Assembly: GCA_038087015.1 (NCBI GenBank)
Contig: JASBNA010000168.1
Coordinates: 1-14,936 of the forward strand
Direction: 5' to 3'
Source of the DNA: Cerrena zonata
Lineage: Eukaryota > Basidiomycota > Agaricomycetes > Polyporales > Cerrenaceae
Length of the DNA: 14,936 bases
Numbering within the stretch: position 1 is the first letter of the stretch; each line of letters begins with the position of its first letter. A program made the translations under genes and the position numbers. This document shows, in pieces, positions 1-10,800 of the stretch. The notes under the pieces are model-generated. The model did not search any database, had not been told where the DNA came from, and worked only from the letters and a program-made list of their open reading frames with translations.

Positions 1-316
1 ATTCAACACAATATCAGCCATTATTTAAAATCTCGTCTGTGGTATTAAGATTACAGCGCAAAACTCGAGTCATACAACGCCTCCCTAAATCCGAGGATAA
101 TCGACCATGACTGCTGCTAATCTCTCTGTTGCTATCAAGTCAATCTTCTCTGACCTCCCTATTCTGCATATCCTCGCTAATATCCCCGTCTACATTCATC
201 ATATCTGTGTTAGACTGAACCTCATCTCGTGCTCATTTCTTTGCAAGTCGTTTTCTAGACACAGTCTTTCGAACATAGAACGTTATCATCCCACGCATTT
301 ACTTGCATGTGTCCAT
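1..316 (-). pseudogene. Decayed copy 1 of the terminal exon (distal)
   Basis: Read on the minus strand, this unit still encodes pieces of the gene's C-terminus, such as DGDISEDMQNR (intact gene: EDESEDMQNGR) and TERLAAVMVDYPRI followed by TAG (intact: TERLASVMVDYPRV then TAG). Between these blocks the frame is lost through small indels and stop codons (for example TGA after REVRED), so it is not a working continuation of the gene. No start codon or independent gene structure is seen. Confidence 0.75.
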
Positions 317-597
317 GCAACACAACATCGGCCGCTAAAATCTCGTCTAGGATACAAGAATTACAAGTCCTACAGCCCTATAACACGTCCCTAAGCTGAG
401 GATAATCGACCATTACTACTGCCAACTTCTTGGTCGCCGTCATCCCAACCCTCTGACCTCTGCATATACTCACTCTTATCCCCGTCTACATCCATCCGTG
501 TCAGACCGATACTTGTCTCATGCACATTGCTTCGCAAGTCGTTTTCTTTAGGCACGGTCAGAATCTGAATATCATGCGTTTGCTTGTGTGCATTAAT
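317..597 (-). pseudogene. Decayed copy 2 of the terminal exon (middle)
   Basis: On the minus strand this copy keeps an open stretch of about 70 codons with RMDVDGDKSEYMQ, matching GMDVEDESEDMQ of the intact exon. The terminal block survives in another frame as LAVVMVDYPQL, where the ancestral stop has become a sense codon. Frame changes inside the unit indicate decay. I infer a segmental duplication of the gene's 3' end. An alternative terminal exon is conceivable but nothing in the sequence demands it. Confidence 0.7.
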
Positions 598-654
598 GCA
601 GCACAACATCGGCCATCAAAATCTCGTCTATGGTACAAAGATTACAATGGCTCC

Positions 655-3556
655 CTAAACCCGAGGATAATCAACCATGACTGATGCCAATCTCTCTGTC
701 GCTGTCATCTCGACCCTCTCCTCTGGCCTCCCATTCTGCATATCCTCGCTCTCATCCTCGACATCCATCCCATCCGTCTCGGACCGAAACTCGTCTCGTG
801 TGCGTTTCTTTGCAAGATGGTGCAGGTACGCGAGACTATATTTCGGCACGCTGGGTTTGGGCATGTCGACCGGGGGTGCGGCGAACCATAGGACTTCGTG
901 CGTCACAGGGTCACGTTGGAAGAACCGTGCTAAAAAATTAAATCAATATCGTTTCTTCATCGGTTGAGATTCAAGGAACGTACTGGTTTCAGGAGGCAAC
1001 TTCTCGGTGACCATCGTACTCGCATAGGCAGTCAACCCAGCACCGGTTGTGAGTGATCGGTCTTGGACCCTATGTTGCATCATGTACTGTTGCTGCTGCG
1101 CGGTGTATGCATATTGGGCTTGAGCTGGAGCCGGAGTCTGGGCTTGAGCTTGGTTCGGGGGTGTGTACGGCTGTGCCTGCACTTGAGTTTTCGCCACAGC
1201 AACGGTCACCGCCGTCGGGGCAGGAGTACTCGAAGCAGCGTTCCTCTTGGGTCTCTTCCTCGCCGTCCCAGCTTCCACTTTCTCCTCCCCCTTCTCCTTC
1301 TCGACCTGTTCACCAACCCCCCCAGGAACACTGCCCAACGCCTCCATCTTCCTCTTCCTATCCTCCCCATCGGCCACAAAAAACGGGCCGGGGACCCTCC
1401 TCGGCCACACATGTCTCTCAAAGGGCTCAATGGGCATCCACTCTGTGTTCTTCCTCACCTCCTCGGGGACACACGATGCCCAGTTCTTGATCCTCACAAA
1501 CGCACGCTCCCCGTCGTTGTACCTCGAATCGCACACATACAGCGGCCAGCCCGGGTACCAGAACGGGGCCTTGGGGCGACCGCGAACGTGGCGGGTGGTG
1601 AACTGGACGGTGATCTTCTCGACGAGGTCGGGGAGGAGGTGGTCTGCGAAGTGGCTTGTTTTGAAGGTCTCATTTTCCCAGAAGGAGCGGTCGGAGGGGT
1701 GGAAGGTTTGCTCCGGGCGGTAGTACCAGCAGACAGTGATGCCCTGTCGATCCTTCTTTGCTCTAATAAATAAAATATAAATGATCAATCCGTTAGTTGA
1801 TACTTGCGTTGAAGAGGAAGGGTGTATTTACGGCTCGTCTGAGATCCAACATTTACACACTTGTGCAATGATCGGTCTTCTCGCATCGTCTGGGTTCATC
1901 AAATGGACCCAATCGGCCAATTTGATTGACCAGCCCTTATACGTCACTTCCTCGACGAACGTCCTGTCCTTAGTCGGACATCTGAATACAGTAACGCCTG
2001 CGACGCCCTCCGCATCAGGAGTCTTTAGGGGTTTGATTCGTCCTGGACCGGCAGGAAGAGGGGAGAAGTATGTGGATGAGACGTATGGAGGGCCGAGCGG
2101 CGGGGTAGGTGAGGTTAGGGCTTGGTAGAGTCGCTATTGGGACATGAAGCAATGTTAGGGTTTGTCTGAGCGGAGTTGGTGAGATGAGACTTGCCTGGAG
2201 AGTAAGGACGTGACCATATGGAATCGAGGTGGGTTCGTAACTTCGACGGGCTTTGAGAAAGAGATTGGTCATGTCTTGGTCGAAGGCTTCTGAAGAGTTG
2301 TAGCCATTGTTACGAGCTTTGTTCTACGTAGAGAGATAAATTACATGTCAGAGAGAATTTGAGAAGATGTGTTGCTTACCTCGATGATAGGTATCGACAA
2401 GGGTGTCTAAATTGGAGTTAGAGTCACGCATACATGGGGAATTCGGAGTCGGGCACTTACCACGAATGGGATTTCGGGTTTGTTTGTCTCTTCCGGGAGA
2501 GACTCCAAGGACATAGCTAGCCGTAGCCCACTGGCCAGAGTGTCAATTTCCACATGTATCGATACCATTCCATCAACAAGCTTACCTTGCATCTTGATAC
2601 TCGATAATAGCTCTGACGATGTCAGTTTGTTTTTCCTTCGAAACACGAGGCCACAAGTCAAAACCACATCATTCATACTCTGAAACACAAAAGCACATAC
2701 CGGCGTAAGATGCTCCGCCCATCCAACATCAGCCAACCCATCCCATTTGGGTGCCACCCTCTCCAACTTCTTGACAATCTCATCGCTCTCCGCATCTCGA
2801 ACCGTCTCTTGAGGGGTCAGATCTGGCTCAGGTGTCCCCCCAATATCAATTTCCATATCGTCGGGCGTGTCACCTTGGTCCGCCGGTGAGCTTTGTTCCT
2901 GTCTTTGTTGCTGTTGTTGTTGGGGCGTGTCAGTTTGCGGCGGAACTGCTGGGGCGTGTCGTTTCTGAGCTGAAGAGGGCGGAGGAGATGACCGAGGGTT
3001 AGGTAGACCGGGTCGCGCCTTCCACTCGCGGTCGAGCATTGTCTAGATATAGACAACAATAGACGTAGCAATTACAATTTAGAGCCACCATGAGGATACA
3101 AAGGTTAATATATCAGACTTCGAAACTTCGCGGACGTGAAATAAATGAAAGGCAAGTTGACGCACTTTAAGTGTTTTGGCATCCCTCGAAATGGTACTAG
3201 ATTCTTCATTGTAGTACATTGCGTTCAAAAACACGAGATTCAAGTCTTCATACGCGTCAAGAGGGTCATTGTACTTGCCCTGTTGCAAGTTGCGCTTGAC
3301 GCCATTGAGACATCTCGGTTCAGGGATGACCTACGCCATACGAGAGAGAAGGAGAGAAGCTTGGTGTTTCATTAACATGTAATTGGGAGAGGCAATCAAG
3401 ATTCGGTCAACTTACCTCATAGTATTCAGGATAAGTTTCCTTGTCTACCAATTCAAGAAATATTTCGCAAATGCGGCGCTTACGCTGGTTTGTTGTGGTC
3501 AGCAGAAGCGACAGAATCGCAGAGATATCAGTGTTCTGAGCTGCAGTTAGCGGCAT
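655..3556 (-). CDS. RSC1: Rsc1/Rsc2-like bromodomain-BAH subunit of an RSC-type chromatin remodelling complex
   Basis: Exons (minus): 3556-3416, 3330-3166, 3042-2701, 2635-2586, 2530-2461, 2406-2380, 2323-2195, 2133-1832, 1762-984, 929-655; all phases join, giving 759 aa. Bromodomain 1 (about residues 5-105) has PEYYEV and the acetyl-lysine-binding Asn88 in NAMYYNE. Next come a Ser/Pro/Gln-rich linker with six Gln and a second, degenerate bromodomain (about 205-315) with Tyr294 where the Asn should be. A BAH domain (about 368-500) follows (TFVEEVTYKGW, ADWVHLMNPDD), with an AT-hook-like RGRPK at 469-473. The C-terminus is Gln/Ala-rich, then acidic. Bromo-bromo-BAH is the known Rsc1/Rsc2 order; such proteins act in nuclear nucleosome remodelling. 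I chose ATG 3556 because the bromodomain begins right after it; an open frame extends 54 codons upstream but looks non-coding. The least certain splice is the acceptor at 2636. One intron appears to be GC-AG. Confidence 0.88.
2134..2194 (-). other. Probable GC-AG intron in the Rsc1/2-like gene
   Basis: The preceding exon ends CTCCAG and is followed by GCAAGT. The acceptor is CCCAATAG, 61 nt in all. Reading through changes the frame and destroys the join LTLQ-RLYQALTS at the end of the second bromodomain. CAG|GCAAGT is the typical strong donor context of the rare GC-AG class. No better GT donor lies nearby. Confidence 0.75.
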
Positions 3557-5160
3557 TATGGTTGTCGTCGTCGTTGGGGTCGTAGTTACAAGGACAGTGC
3601 TTCTAGAAACATGTAGCGTGGCCGTTGAAGCTGAAGAACATGGGCCCCAGTGCATGGAACTGGATACCAGTTTGGTAATAGCTTTAGAAACAAACATGTG
3701 CAAATATTGATCGATCATCGCCTAAAGACCACGCGGAACGCTGACCTTGACCGCGGAGGCTCCAGCCACAATCACCTTCCCTGCGGCGGTATCCTTACGG
3801 CATTCCGATAGAATGTCCTAGTACGAACTCTCAAAAACACAGAATCGTCCTCACACGCTTTCGGGACGTTGCGGATATGTGGCAGCGATGTGCTTCTGAC
3901 CCAAGTATCTCGTCAAACTCAAACCATATCCTATCATGACCCGTCCGAGCCTCTGATAGATGCATCAAGCATCCTAGACTTCTCGAGCCTTACAATTATC
4001 AAGATTACATGTAACCTTTTTCACTAAGATATTCTGGAAGAAGAAAGGAAGACGACAAGGAAGCAAAAATCGTGTCCTTAGTGCAATATCGAAGAAGTAC
4101 AATGCTCGTCGTCAAGGCGTTGACAGGCCGCAGATCCTTAGAATATGTCTACCGGTCCTACAGAGCGCCACTGAGTGGGTGAGTCGGTACGTAACTATCA
4201 TCCGAGATTAACGGGGGAAGGGATCATTTTACTAACCAAAACATGTTGGTTAGGTTTGTCGAAACCTTGGGGTTAGGATTGGCCTAGCTTGGTGCAGGGT
4301 AAATACACCACAACCATTCTACAACTGCCAAACCCTCGCATGACATGATGGGAACTGCCTCTACACTCCATATAGTATTTTTGTTTTCGGCCGATGGTAA
4401 GGGGCGAGTCTTTCAGAGCATCGTCTAACTGCAGTTCAAACTGTCTACTTAGTCTTAGTGCATGCGGCTGCCGCCCCACGCTCCTCTTTACTTTACGTAT
4501 GAAAACTGCAGGGTTGAGGATTCTGTGGGCACGCCTCTTCTCGCCGGATGATCGTCGTAGGTACGAGTTGAACAAGGTTCAACATGCTGTCAAGCGACCG
4601 GGCCTGACTCTTCCCAAGCGACCGCAGTGCTTCCGGCGGTGTGTCTGTCTCTGGGAAGTTCCTCTTTGCTGCAAAGCAACACGCCATCAATCCCGGGTCA
4701 ATGTTGGACTTCCTGCGCACCGACGGTGCAACACGGTCACCAGATGAGATCCACCGAAGTACGACCTGCCAAAAGGCAGTCAGATTCGGCGGAAGCGATA
4801 GAAAGGTGCGTGACCACAGACGGCCAAATATATGTCTGACAGCCGCTGGCGAAGTGTTTGAACCACGAGGGTTTCCAAAGATTAAACCGGATTGGCACTG
4901 GTGGGTGAGTTTAGCTATTTTGGGGAACATGTTGACAAGTCCGTCTCCATTTACGATGGATAAGCCCATGCCGGCGCATCTATGTCCGCACCAGCATTAC
5001 ACGGCTTTTTTCTCTGTTCTGCGCGATGACAGCTTGCCGCGTGCTGCGTACGCTGAGGATACGATGAGAATCGCAAACTCTATTCGTGCAGCGATATCAT
5101 TGTAGGGCCTGGTCTTGATGGGGCTTACGCGTAATCCGAATCTCTGCTAGATCGACACGC
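3557..5160. other. Long intergenic region without a recognised gene
   Basis: About 1.6 kb between the start of the minus-strand remodeller gene and the leader of the plus-strand zinc-finger gene, so it should contain both promoters. The part 3720-4260 has no open frame worth noting. From about 4270 to 5105 several frames are open on both strands at once: plus 4608-5105 (first ATG 4701), minus 4969-4493 and minus 4575-4273. None gives a protein family I recognise, and I see no terminal repeats, target-site duplications or poly-A tail. It could be a decayed mobile element, a lineage-specific gene or chance. Confidence 0.5.
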
Positions 5161-5567
5161 TCAAGAGAGTGACACCTCAAACCACTCTATCGTCCTTGGC
5201 TGACTCCTTATGCCATACGTACACCAGTCCCCACCTTACCTTATTATACCTTCGTACCTCAGGCATTGTCCTGACGCTTGCACAGCACAATTCAACCCCT
5301 CGCTTCGTACACAGTTCCCGACTCTCATTCAACGAAACTTGCTCATTACTTCCCGCGTCTCGGTTTACGTTCCCGCAACAGCTATCTCAGGAACATCGTG
5401 GTCCGGTGAGCCCGCCCCTTCCAGATCCCATCCAACTTATTGACAAAACATATCCGATGATACATATATACTACCCTGCAGGTCCCCCTCTCGCACGGAA
5501 GCTTCCCTCCGAGTAGTATCGTCTCTTGTAAACCTTGCGCTGGCGTACTTCGTTTCTCCTGGGCTCG
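5161..5567 (+). promoter_or_regulatory. CT-rich leader of the zinc-finger gene with probable 5'UTR intron and one uORF
   Basis: The stretch just upstream of the zinc-finger ATG is rich in C and T on the plus strand, as in many fungal promoters and leaders. A good intron fits at 5406-5481 (donor GTGAGC, acceptor CCCTGCAG, 76 nt). If transcription starts before 5210, an upstream ATG at 5210 would, after splicing, open a 76-codon uORF ending at TAG 5514-5516, about 50 nt before the main ATG. The transcription start is not visible, so both the intron and the uORF are predictions. Confidence 0.45.
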
Positions 5568-7331
5568 ATGGATCCCTACTCTGGCTATTCATACGCACAC
5601 CCACACAGCTCCGGGCCATCATCATCGTCATCCTACTACCGCATCCCAACTGCCCATGCTAGCTCTAGTATGGAAAGACTTCAAATGGGTGCGCCTATTA
5701 TGAGTGACGATGTTGTCGGCTCAGGTGCGGCCTCTGTCTACCCCCTCACGAACGACTTCTCGCTTGGATCGTCAACTTCATATGGCCGTTATGATCACCA
5801 GGCCACTATACAAAACGCCACAGTCACAGGCCTGCGAGTTCAAGCACCCTCTCGAGCCATGATGAGCTCAATGGTACCCATGGCATCCCTCTCTAGAAAT
5901 TCTTTTGCCTCGTCAGAATGGACATCGGGACTCGTGTTCAACTACGGATTTGACGCAGCTCCTCATTTTGATGCGCCCGTCGCAAGCACTTCTAGCAGTG
6001 CCAACTCGTTCGTCGATAAAAGCTGGCCCGGTTCACACTTTGTGGAACCATCGACCAACTCTTCGCATTTGACCCACATAGAGCCAACAACTTCAAGTAG
6101 TACTATGGCTATTCTACCTCAGTATCAACATTCTACTACCCCAATTATTCAACCCGAAGTCACTGCCAATACGGTTCCTGAAAACGAAGGGCCAAAACTA
6201 CCTGATATTTATGCTACTATACCGCTTCCTCCTACAAATGAGCAAAGTGGCTCCGGCCGCAAGAAAGACGGAAGAAAACATGCCTGTCATATGTGCCACA
6301 AAAGCTTCGATCGGTACGTTTCCACCGACCTTCATTAATCTTCGCGACTCCTATGCTGAGCAGATCCTTTCCTATCCAGTCCATGTACTCTAAGAAAGGT
6401 AATATTCACATCACGAAAAGTAAATTGAGTAGCTGTATTCAACGTAGAAATTTCCCCATTTAGCATATGCTTGTCCATACCGGACAGAAAGGTTCGTTTG
6501 ATTGCCATTTTACGCTCTGTATCGACAGATAGGAGAAACTAACGTCTAATCGTAGCTTATCAATGCGAAAATTGTCAACGTCGCTTCAGCGTGCAATCCA
6601 ACCTCAATAGGCACGGCAAGCGTTGTGGCCAAGCTCGCTCTCATTCTCCCCCTCACCAGGACAGTCCTCGCCCAATTTCCGAGGAAGATGACGGTGACGC
6701 GGAAAGTAGTCCAGACCCGCCTCCTTCTGCAACTTCGGCCCCACGTATTTCTGCTGAAGAAGCCGCGAACACCCCCTCTTTCTCTATCTCTGGCCATCTT
6801 CCTGTAGAAGTTCCGAGACGGGGGGGCAGAGCAAGTCTGAAGCGCCCCCGTATCTCCTCCACATCTACATCCGATGATTTCACTTCCGCAGTTACGAATA
6901 CGAATACTTCGTCGACTGGACAGGGCCAGAAGCGGAGGTTAGAGACAGACGATGAGCATAATCCCGCTTCCAATCCTTCGACTCCCCCGATTGCCCAAGT
7001 GGAGGTTACCAGGACCGAATCACCTCGACCAACTTTCGTACCCCGTCGCCCACGCAAACGTGCCCGCCGTGCTCCCTCTCCTTCTCGTTGGATCCCCGAC
7101 AGCTTGAAGTTATTCGACCTGACTCGTATCGATAAATCTACACCGAAACCTTTACCTCCCGTCCAACCTTATCAAGACCCTCAATCCGGAGTCCACGAAG
7201 AGCGCGATTCATTCGACGATAACGCTCCCACTCGGCCATACCATCCTGGTGACTGGAAAGGGAAGTTGCCGGGACCAGGATTGATGAAAGATGAGACTAT
7301 GAAGATGGGAGGAACCTTGTTGGTCTTCTGA
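5568..7331 (+). CDS. Two-finger C2H2/C2HC zinc-finger transcription factor
   Basis: Exons 5568-6313, 6380-6398, 6464-6491 and 6556-7331 join in phase to 522 aa. Finger 1 is Cys240, Cys243, His256, His260 (C-X2-C-X12-H-X3-H); the TGQK linker leads to finger 2, Cys268, Cys271, His284, Cys288 (C-X2-C-X12-H-X3-C). The first ~230 residues are Ser/Thr/Pro-rich and low in complexity. Behind the fingers come an acidic Ser/Pro stretch, a basic cluster at 427-436 (PRRPRKRARR, a likely nuclear localisation signal) and a distinctive end with LKLFDLT, PLPPVQPYQD and RPYHPGDWKGKLPGPGL. It is presumably a sequence-specific nuclear regulator; target genes cannot be told. ATG 5568 is the first in the frame; the open frame extends upstream only through non-ATG codons. 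Three introns of 64-66 nt cut the fingers, one exon being 19 nt. Any link to the mushroom-development C2H2 regulators is only a guess. Confidence 0.85.
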
Positions 7332-7808
7332 CTTCATATCTGTCCTCGGTTGGTGGCGTTCCGTGAGTTCATTGGTATTGCGCTACTGGTACGGGTGTTG
7401 TTTGGGTAAAGGGTGCGCGACATCGATGAGGATTTTTTAGTGTGAGTGCTATGTTTGCGAAGACTCCCTTGAAGATATTTCCTTGATAGTAGATGAGCTA
7501 GATATAGCTCTCTCTTGCTAAAATATTTTTGAATGCTTCCATGTATGCTTGACTAGGTTCATCCTTTTTGCTATTCCATTCCTTACGTATTTTGTTTATA
7601 CCCTCCCTACTTTCCATCAACCTATGACATCGACATAACTTACTTGTTTCCATTCATTAACGATCTTTTCTCGCCGCTACCCATTCACAAAGCTTCAAGA
7701 ATCTTCTGTAATCTAGATATACTAATAGTGACAACAACTCATGTAAACTCTTCTCAGCGTTCAGCGACATCGCTTATACCCCTCTCACTAATAGTACCAA
7801 CATGAGTT
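7332..7808. other. Intergenic region between convergent genes
   Basis: About 480 bp between the stop codons of the zinc-finger gene (plus) and the GH99-like gene (minus). It is richer in A/T than the genes and should hold both 3'UTRs and polyadenylation sites. I see no further gene, RNA or repeat. Confidence 0.6.
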
Positions 7809-10800
7809 TCATTTCCGAATCTTGCCCCAAAGTTTGCCCCCGGCTGCAAAAGGACATTAAAATGTGCATGTCAGAAAGTATCTCAAATTAAATGCCAGTG
7901 ACGACAGCGTCTTACATTGAGCCAGTGATTGAATTTTCGCATTTTGCCCGGTCGCATTTCCAATAGCATTCAGCGCTGAGTTCAAGTAATTCGAATTCGA
8001 ACTCGACCCTGGTGGTTTACCGCTAGAAGGATATGCACCATAATTTGGGTTTGGTGGAGGTGGAGGCCCATGCGAAGGGTATGGGTTCGAGCCTATATCG
8101 AATAAACGAAGGTTTAGATTGCTGTTCATTATACAATATGAAATACAATGTTTCTATGGACACAGAAGAAGAATAAATAGCACGCGGGGCATGAAAAACA
8201 AAGAACCGAGAAGGTTACGGGAGAGATGATTGTTGGGGAAAGAATGGAAAATTATTGATAATAAGGATACTCACCGTACGGACCCGCCCCAGGCGGCCCA
8301 CTTCCATACGGCGGGTACCCACCACTATTTCCTCCAGGGAACGCAGGAGCGTTAGAACCGTACGGTGGATATGGTGCACTAGATTGTCCAGGTGTGCCGT
8401 AAGGCGTAGAATGAGAAGGACCTTGAGGAAAACCGTAGCCAGATGCACTTGGTCCGCCGCCATAAGGAGAAGAGGAGGGAATAGGAGGCGCTGGTGCGTG
8501 TGATGGGTACGGGCTGTTAGAGGGGTATGCCGTAGGACCAGCAGGTGCGGGTGATCCGTAAGAGGGTACATAACCCGGTTGGTATCCTGAGTTAGGTGGC
8601 ATGGAAGGTTGACTGTGTGGATTCGGTGGGTAAGGTGGTCGACTGTGCAATGGTGGAGAGGGAGAATGTCCATGAGGATGAGAAGGAGGCGCAGAAGGAC
8701 CTGCACCCCATTCGGGTGGAGGCCAAGTTGACTGACTCCATGAATCCGATCCAGAATGAGATCCAGAATGACCGTGGCTTGGATTTGAATTGTATCCAGA
8801 AGCTAGTTGGGGTGCGAAGCCTCCCGGTAATGGGAAGTTTGGGAACGCAGGCGTGCCAGGGAAAGGAGGTGAATGCGAATCAGGCGCGCTGATGTAGGAT
8901 TGTGGGCGAGGAGAGCCGGTCCGCTTCTTCGCCTCGGGATGTAAAGGTGGAGGTTCTAGTCGTGGTGAGGGTGATGAAGTCAGAGAGGTTCTGCTGAAAT
9001 CATCAGCTAGTGTAGATACAGAGGCCGAATAGTCACCGAAACTTTGTTGGATTGGATCGGGCGACGCGGTATGTACGTTGGGAAGAGTGGGTCTAGAACT
9101 GACTACAATAGGCGGTGGGGCATAATGAGATTGAGGGGGGAAAGATGTCCCACTCGGACTAGCTGGTTTAGAAGACGCAGATGGAATGGGTCTGGTAGTG
9201 GCCGGAGGAGAGGGTCTCGTGGATGTGGGCGCTGAAGGAGGTCGAGGTGCAGTCACAGGGGGAGCATAGGATGTGGAGACTGAACGTTGGGGTTCAACTA
9301 TTGTTGGCTGTGTATTCGCAGAAAGGTTAGTGGGAGGTTCTGATTCTGGCTCCTCGTCGGCCTCGAGTGTATAAGGTGGCGGCGGAGGTTCGTCATGGGC
9401 CTCTTTCAGTTTCTCGGCCTTTTCCCATTCCTCCCAGCTCTCACCCTTCTCCTTACTACTCCCACTTCCAGAACCCGAAGGATATCCAACGTCATCTGGA
9501 CCCTCTTCATATTTGGGGCGTGAGGACCAGTAATCTTGAAGTTCTTTCGATGGGAACGTTTCATGAATGAGACGTTCTCCGCGTAAACCTTCTACTGCGA
9601 ATCCACATATCCTCATGTACCAATCCGGAGGAAGATCATGTCCGTCCTCGTCCAGGGCCATAAAGTTATACTTGTCATGTATAGGAAGCTGACGTTTGTG
9701 AGAGACAACTGGCATGAACGCCGTGCCTTCATCATACCTATGATAATGACGTTTGTCAGAAGCTGAGACGTAGAAATTGAAGCAATTACATACTCATCCC
9801 ACATTGCACCATATATGGTGCGAACGTTTTGGCGACGAACATTGAATAATTGCCTCCAAAGGAAATTGCCCCCTAATCGTGGTTGTCCGTTCCAGGACCA
9901 GTTTCCTTCGGAAAGATTGAATCCCTATAAAAAGGTGATTATAATTGACTGTTTACACTAACAACAAGAGGGAAAGAAGCTCACAGATGCTCCAGGCAAA
10001 ACAACCGGAATGTAGTCGACCTTCCTCTTACCGCCCCTTCCAAGCTCGAAATCCTCATTTCTCTTCCTGATTAACTGAAGATCACCTTTGGTATTCTCCT
10101 CTGAGAATCTATCGATATCCTCCAAAGTAGTATACCTTCCCACAGTCCATGGTGAGATTGCATCAAATTCTTCCAACCACAATTGCACGAATTCAGGGTT
10201 GGGGTCGGCATCATGGCGGGAGGTGCGCCAATGCGCTGGAGTACCAGCCATAATATATGCGCCTCCAGGGGTGCTATTTCTGATGAACGATATGAGAGCT
10301 CGGATAGTAGCAGGGTTGTGGTGCGTGTCTGCGAAACCGAAGCCCCAGATGGCCACTACCGCTTTACCTTTTTCTCGAAGATAATTTGGGCTATCAAGAA
10401 CGCCTTTCTCATGGACGAGATGAAGCCAGTCTTGTTCAATAACTTGTTGTACGCGATTAGGATCTACTCCTGCAACGTCGTACCTAATAGGATGAGGCGT
10501 AGTACATCATCAGAACAGTCCGAATATATCGGGAAACCTAAGGTAACGCACATTATAGCAAACACCCTTCCTTCTTGTTCGGCAGCTTCCCTGACTCGGT
10601 CTCCAACTTCGTCTCTGATGTTCCGGATACCCTCATTGCCACCGTCGAGATCACATTGACCTACGAATCTTTGCAAGAATGCACCATCAACACCATGCAT
10701 GGCCATCCAATTGAAATGCCTGTTTACAGTTTTCCGATGCCGTGAAGAGAAAAGAAAGGCCTGTTCCCCATTTGCATACTTCAGCCCTGGGGCAGGAAAT

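Larger units (their letters stand above)
1..816 (-). repeat. Three degenerate tandem copies of the terminal exon and 3' flank of the BAH/bromodomain gene
   Basis: Three units begin near 6, 317 and 598. Each starts with a variant of ACACAACATCGGCC followed by AAAATCTCGTCT, then GAGGATAATCGACCAT, and runs through matching sequence to a TTTCTTTGCAAG-like end (about 247, 537 and 816). The third unit is the intact last exon plus 3' flank of the minus-strand gene. Units 1 and 2 share a further block after GCAAG (starting TCGTTTTCT) that unit 3 lacks, so those two share a common junction. The array touches the left window edge, so more copies may lie outside. The periods (about 311 and 281 bp) were judged by eye. 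Confidence 0.85.

Noticed and set aside
107..394. Plus-strand 95-codon frame from 107
   Set aside because: It is antisense to decayed exon copy 1 and explained by the tandem duplication.
1053..1773. Long plus-strand open frames (up to 236 codons) across 1053-1773
   Set aside because: They lie antisense to the BAH exon of the remodeller gene, whose frame gives a clear domain; the plus-strand peptides are low-complexity mirror images.
3557..3718. 54-codon N-terminal extension of the bromodomain protein (ATG 3718)
   Set aside because: The frame is open, but the peptide is Thr/Ser-rich without bromodomain features and the family usually starts where ATG 3556 lies.
4245..4285. TTAGG-like words (GGTTAGG, GGGGTTAGG) resembling telomere repeats
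   Set aside because: Only two isolated, imperfect words without tandem arrangement; no sign of an interstitial telomere.
8215..8706. Minus-strand 163-codon frame overlapping the Pro-rich tail
   Set aside because: It is a shifted reading of the repetitive tail, rich in Leu/His as expected from frame-shifted Pro/Ser codons.
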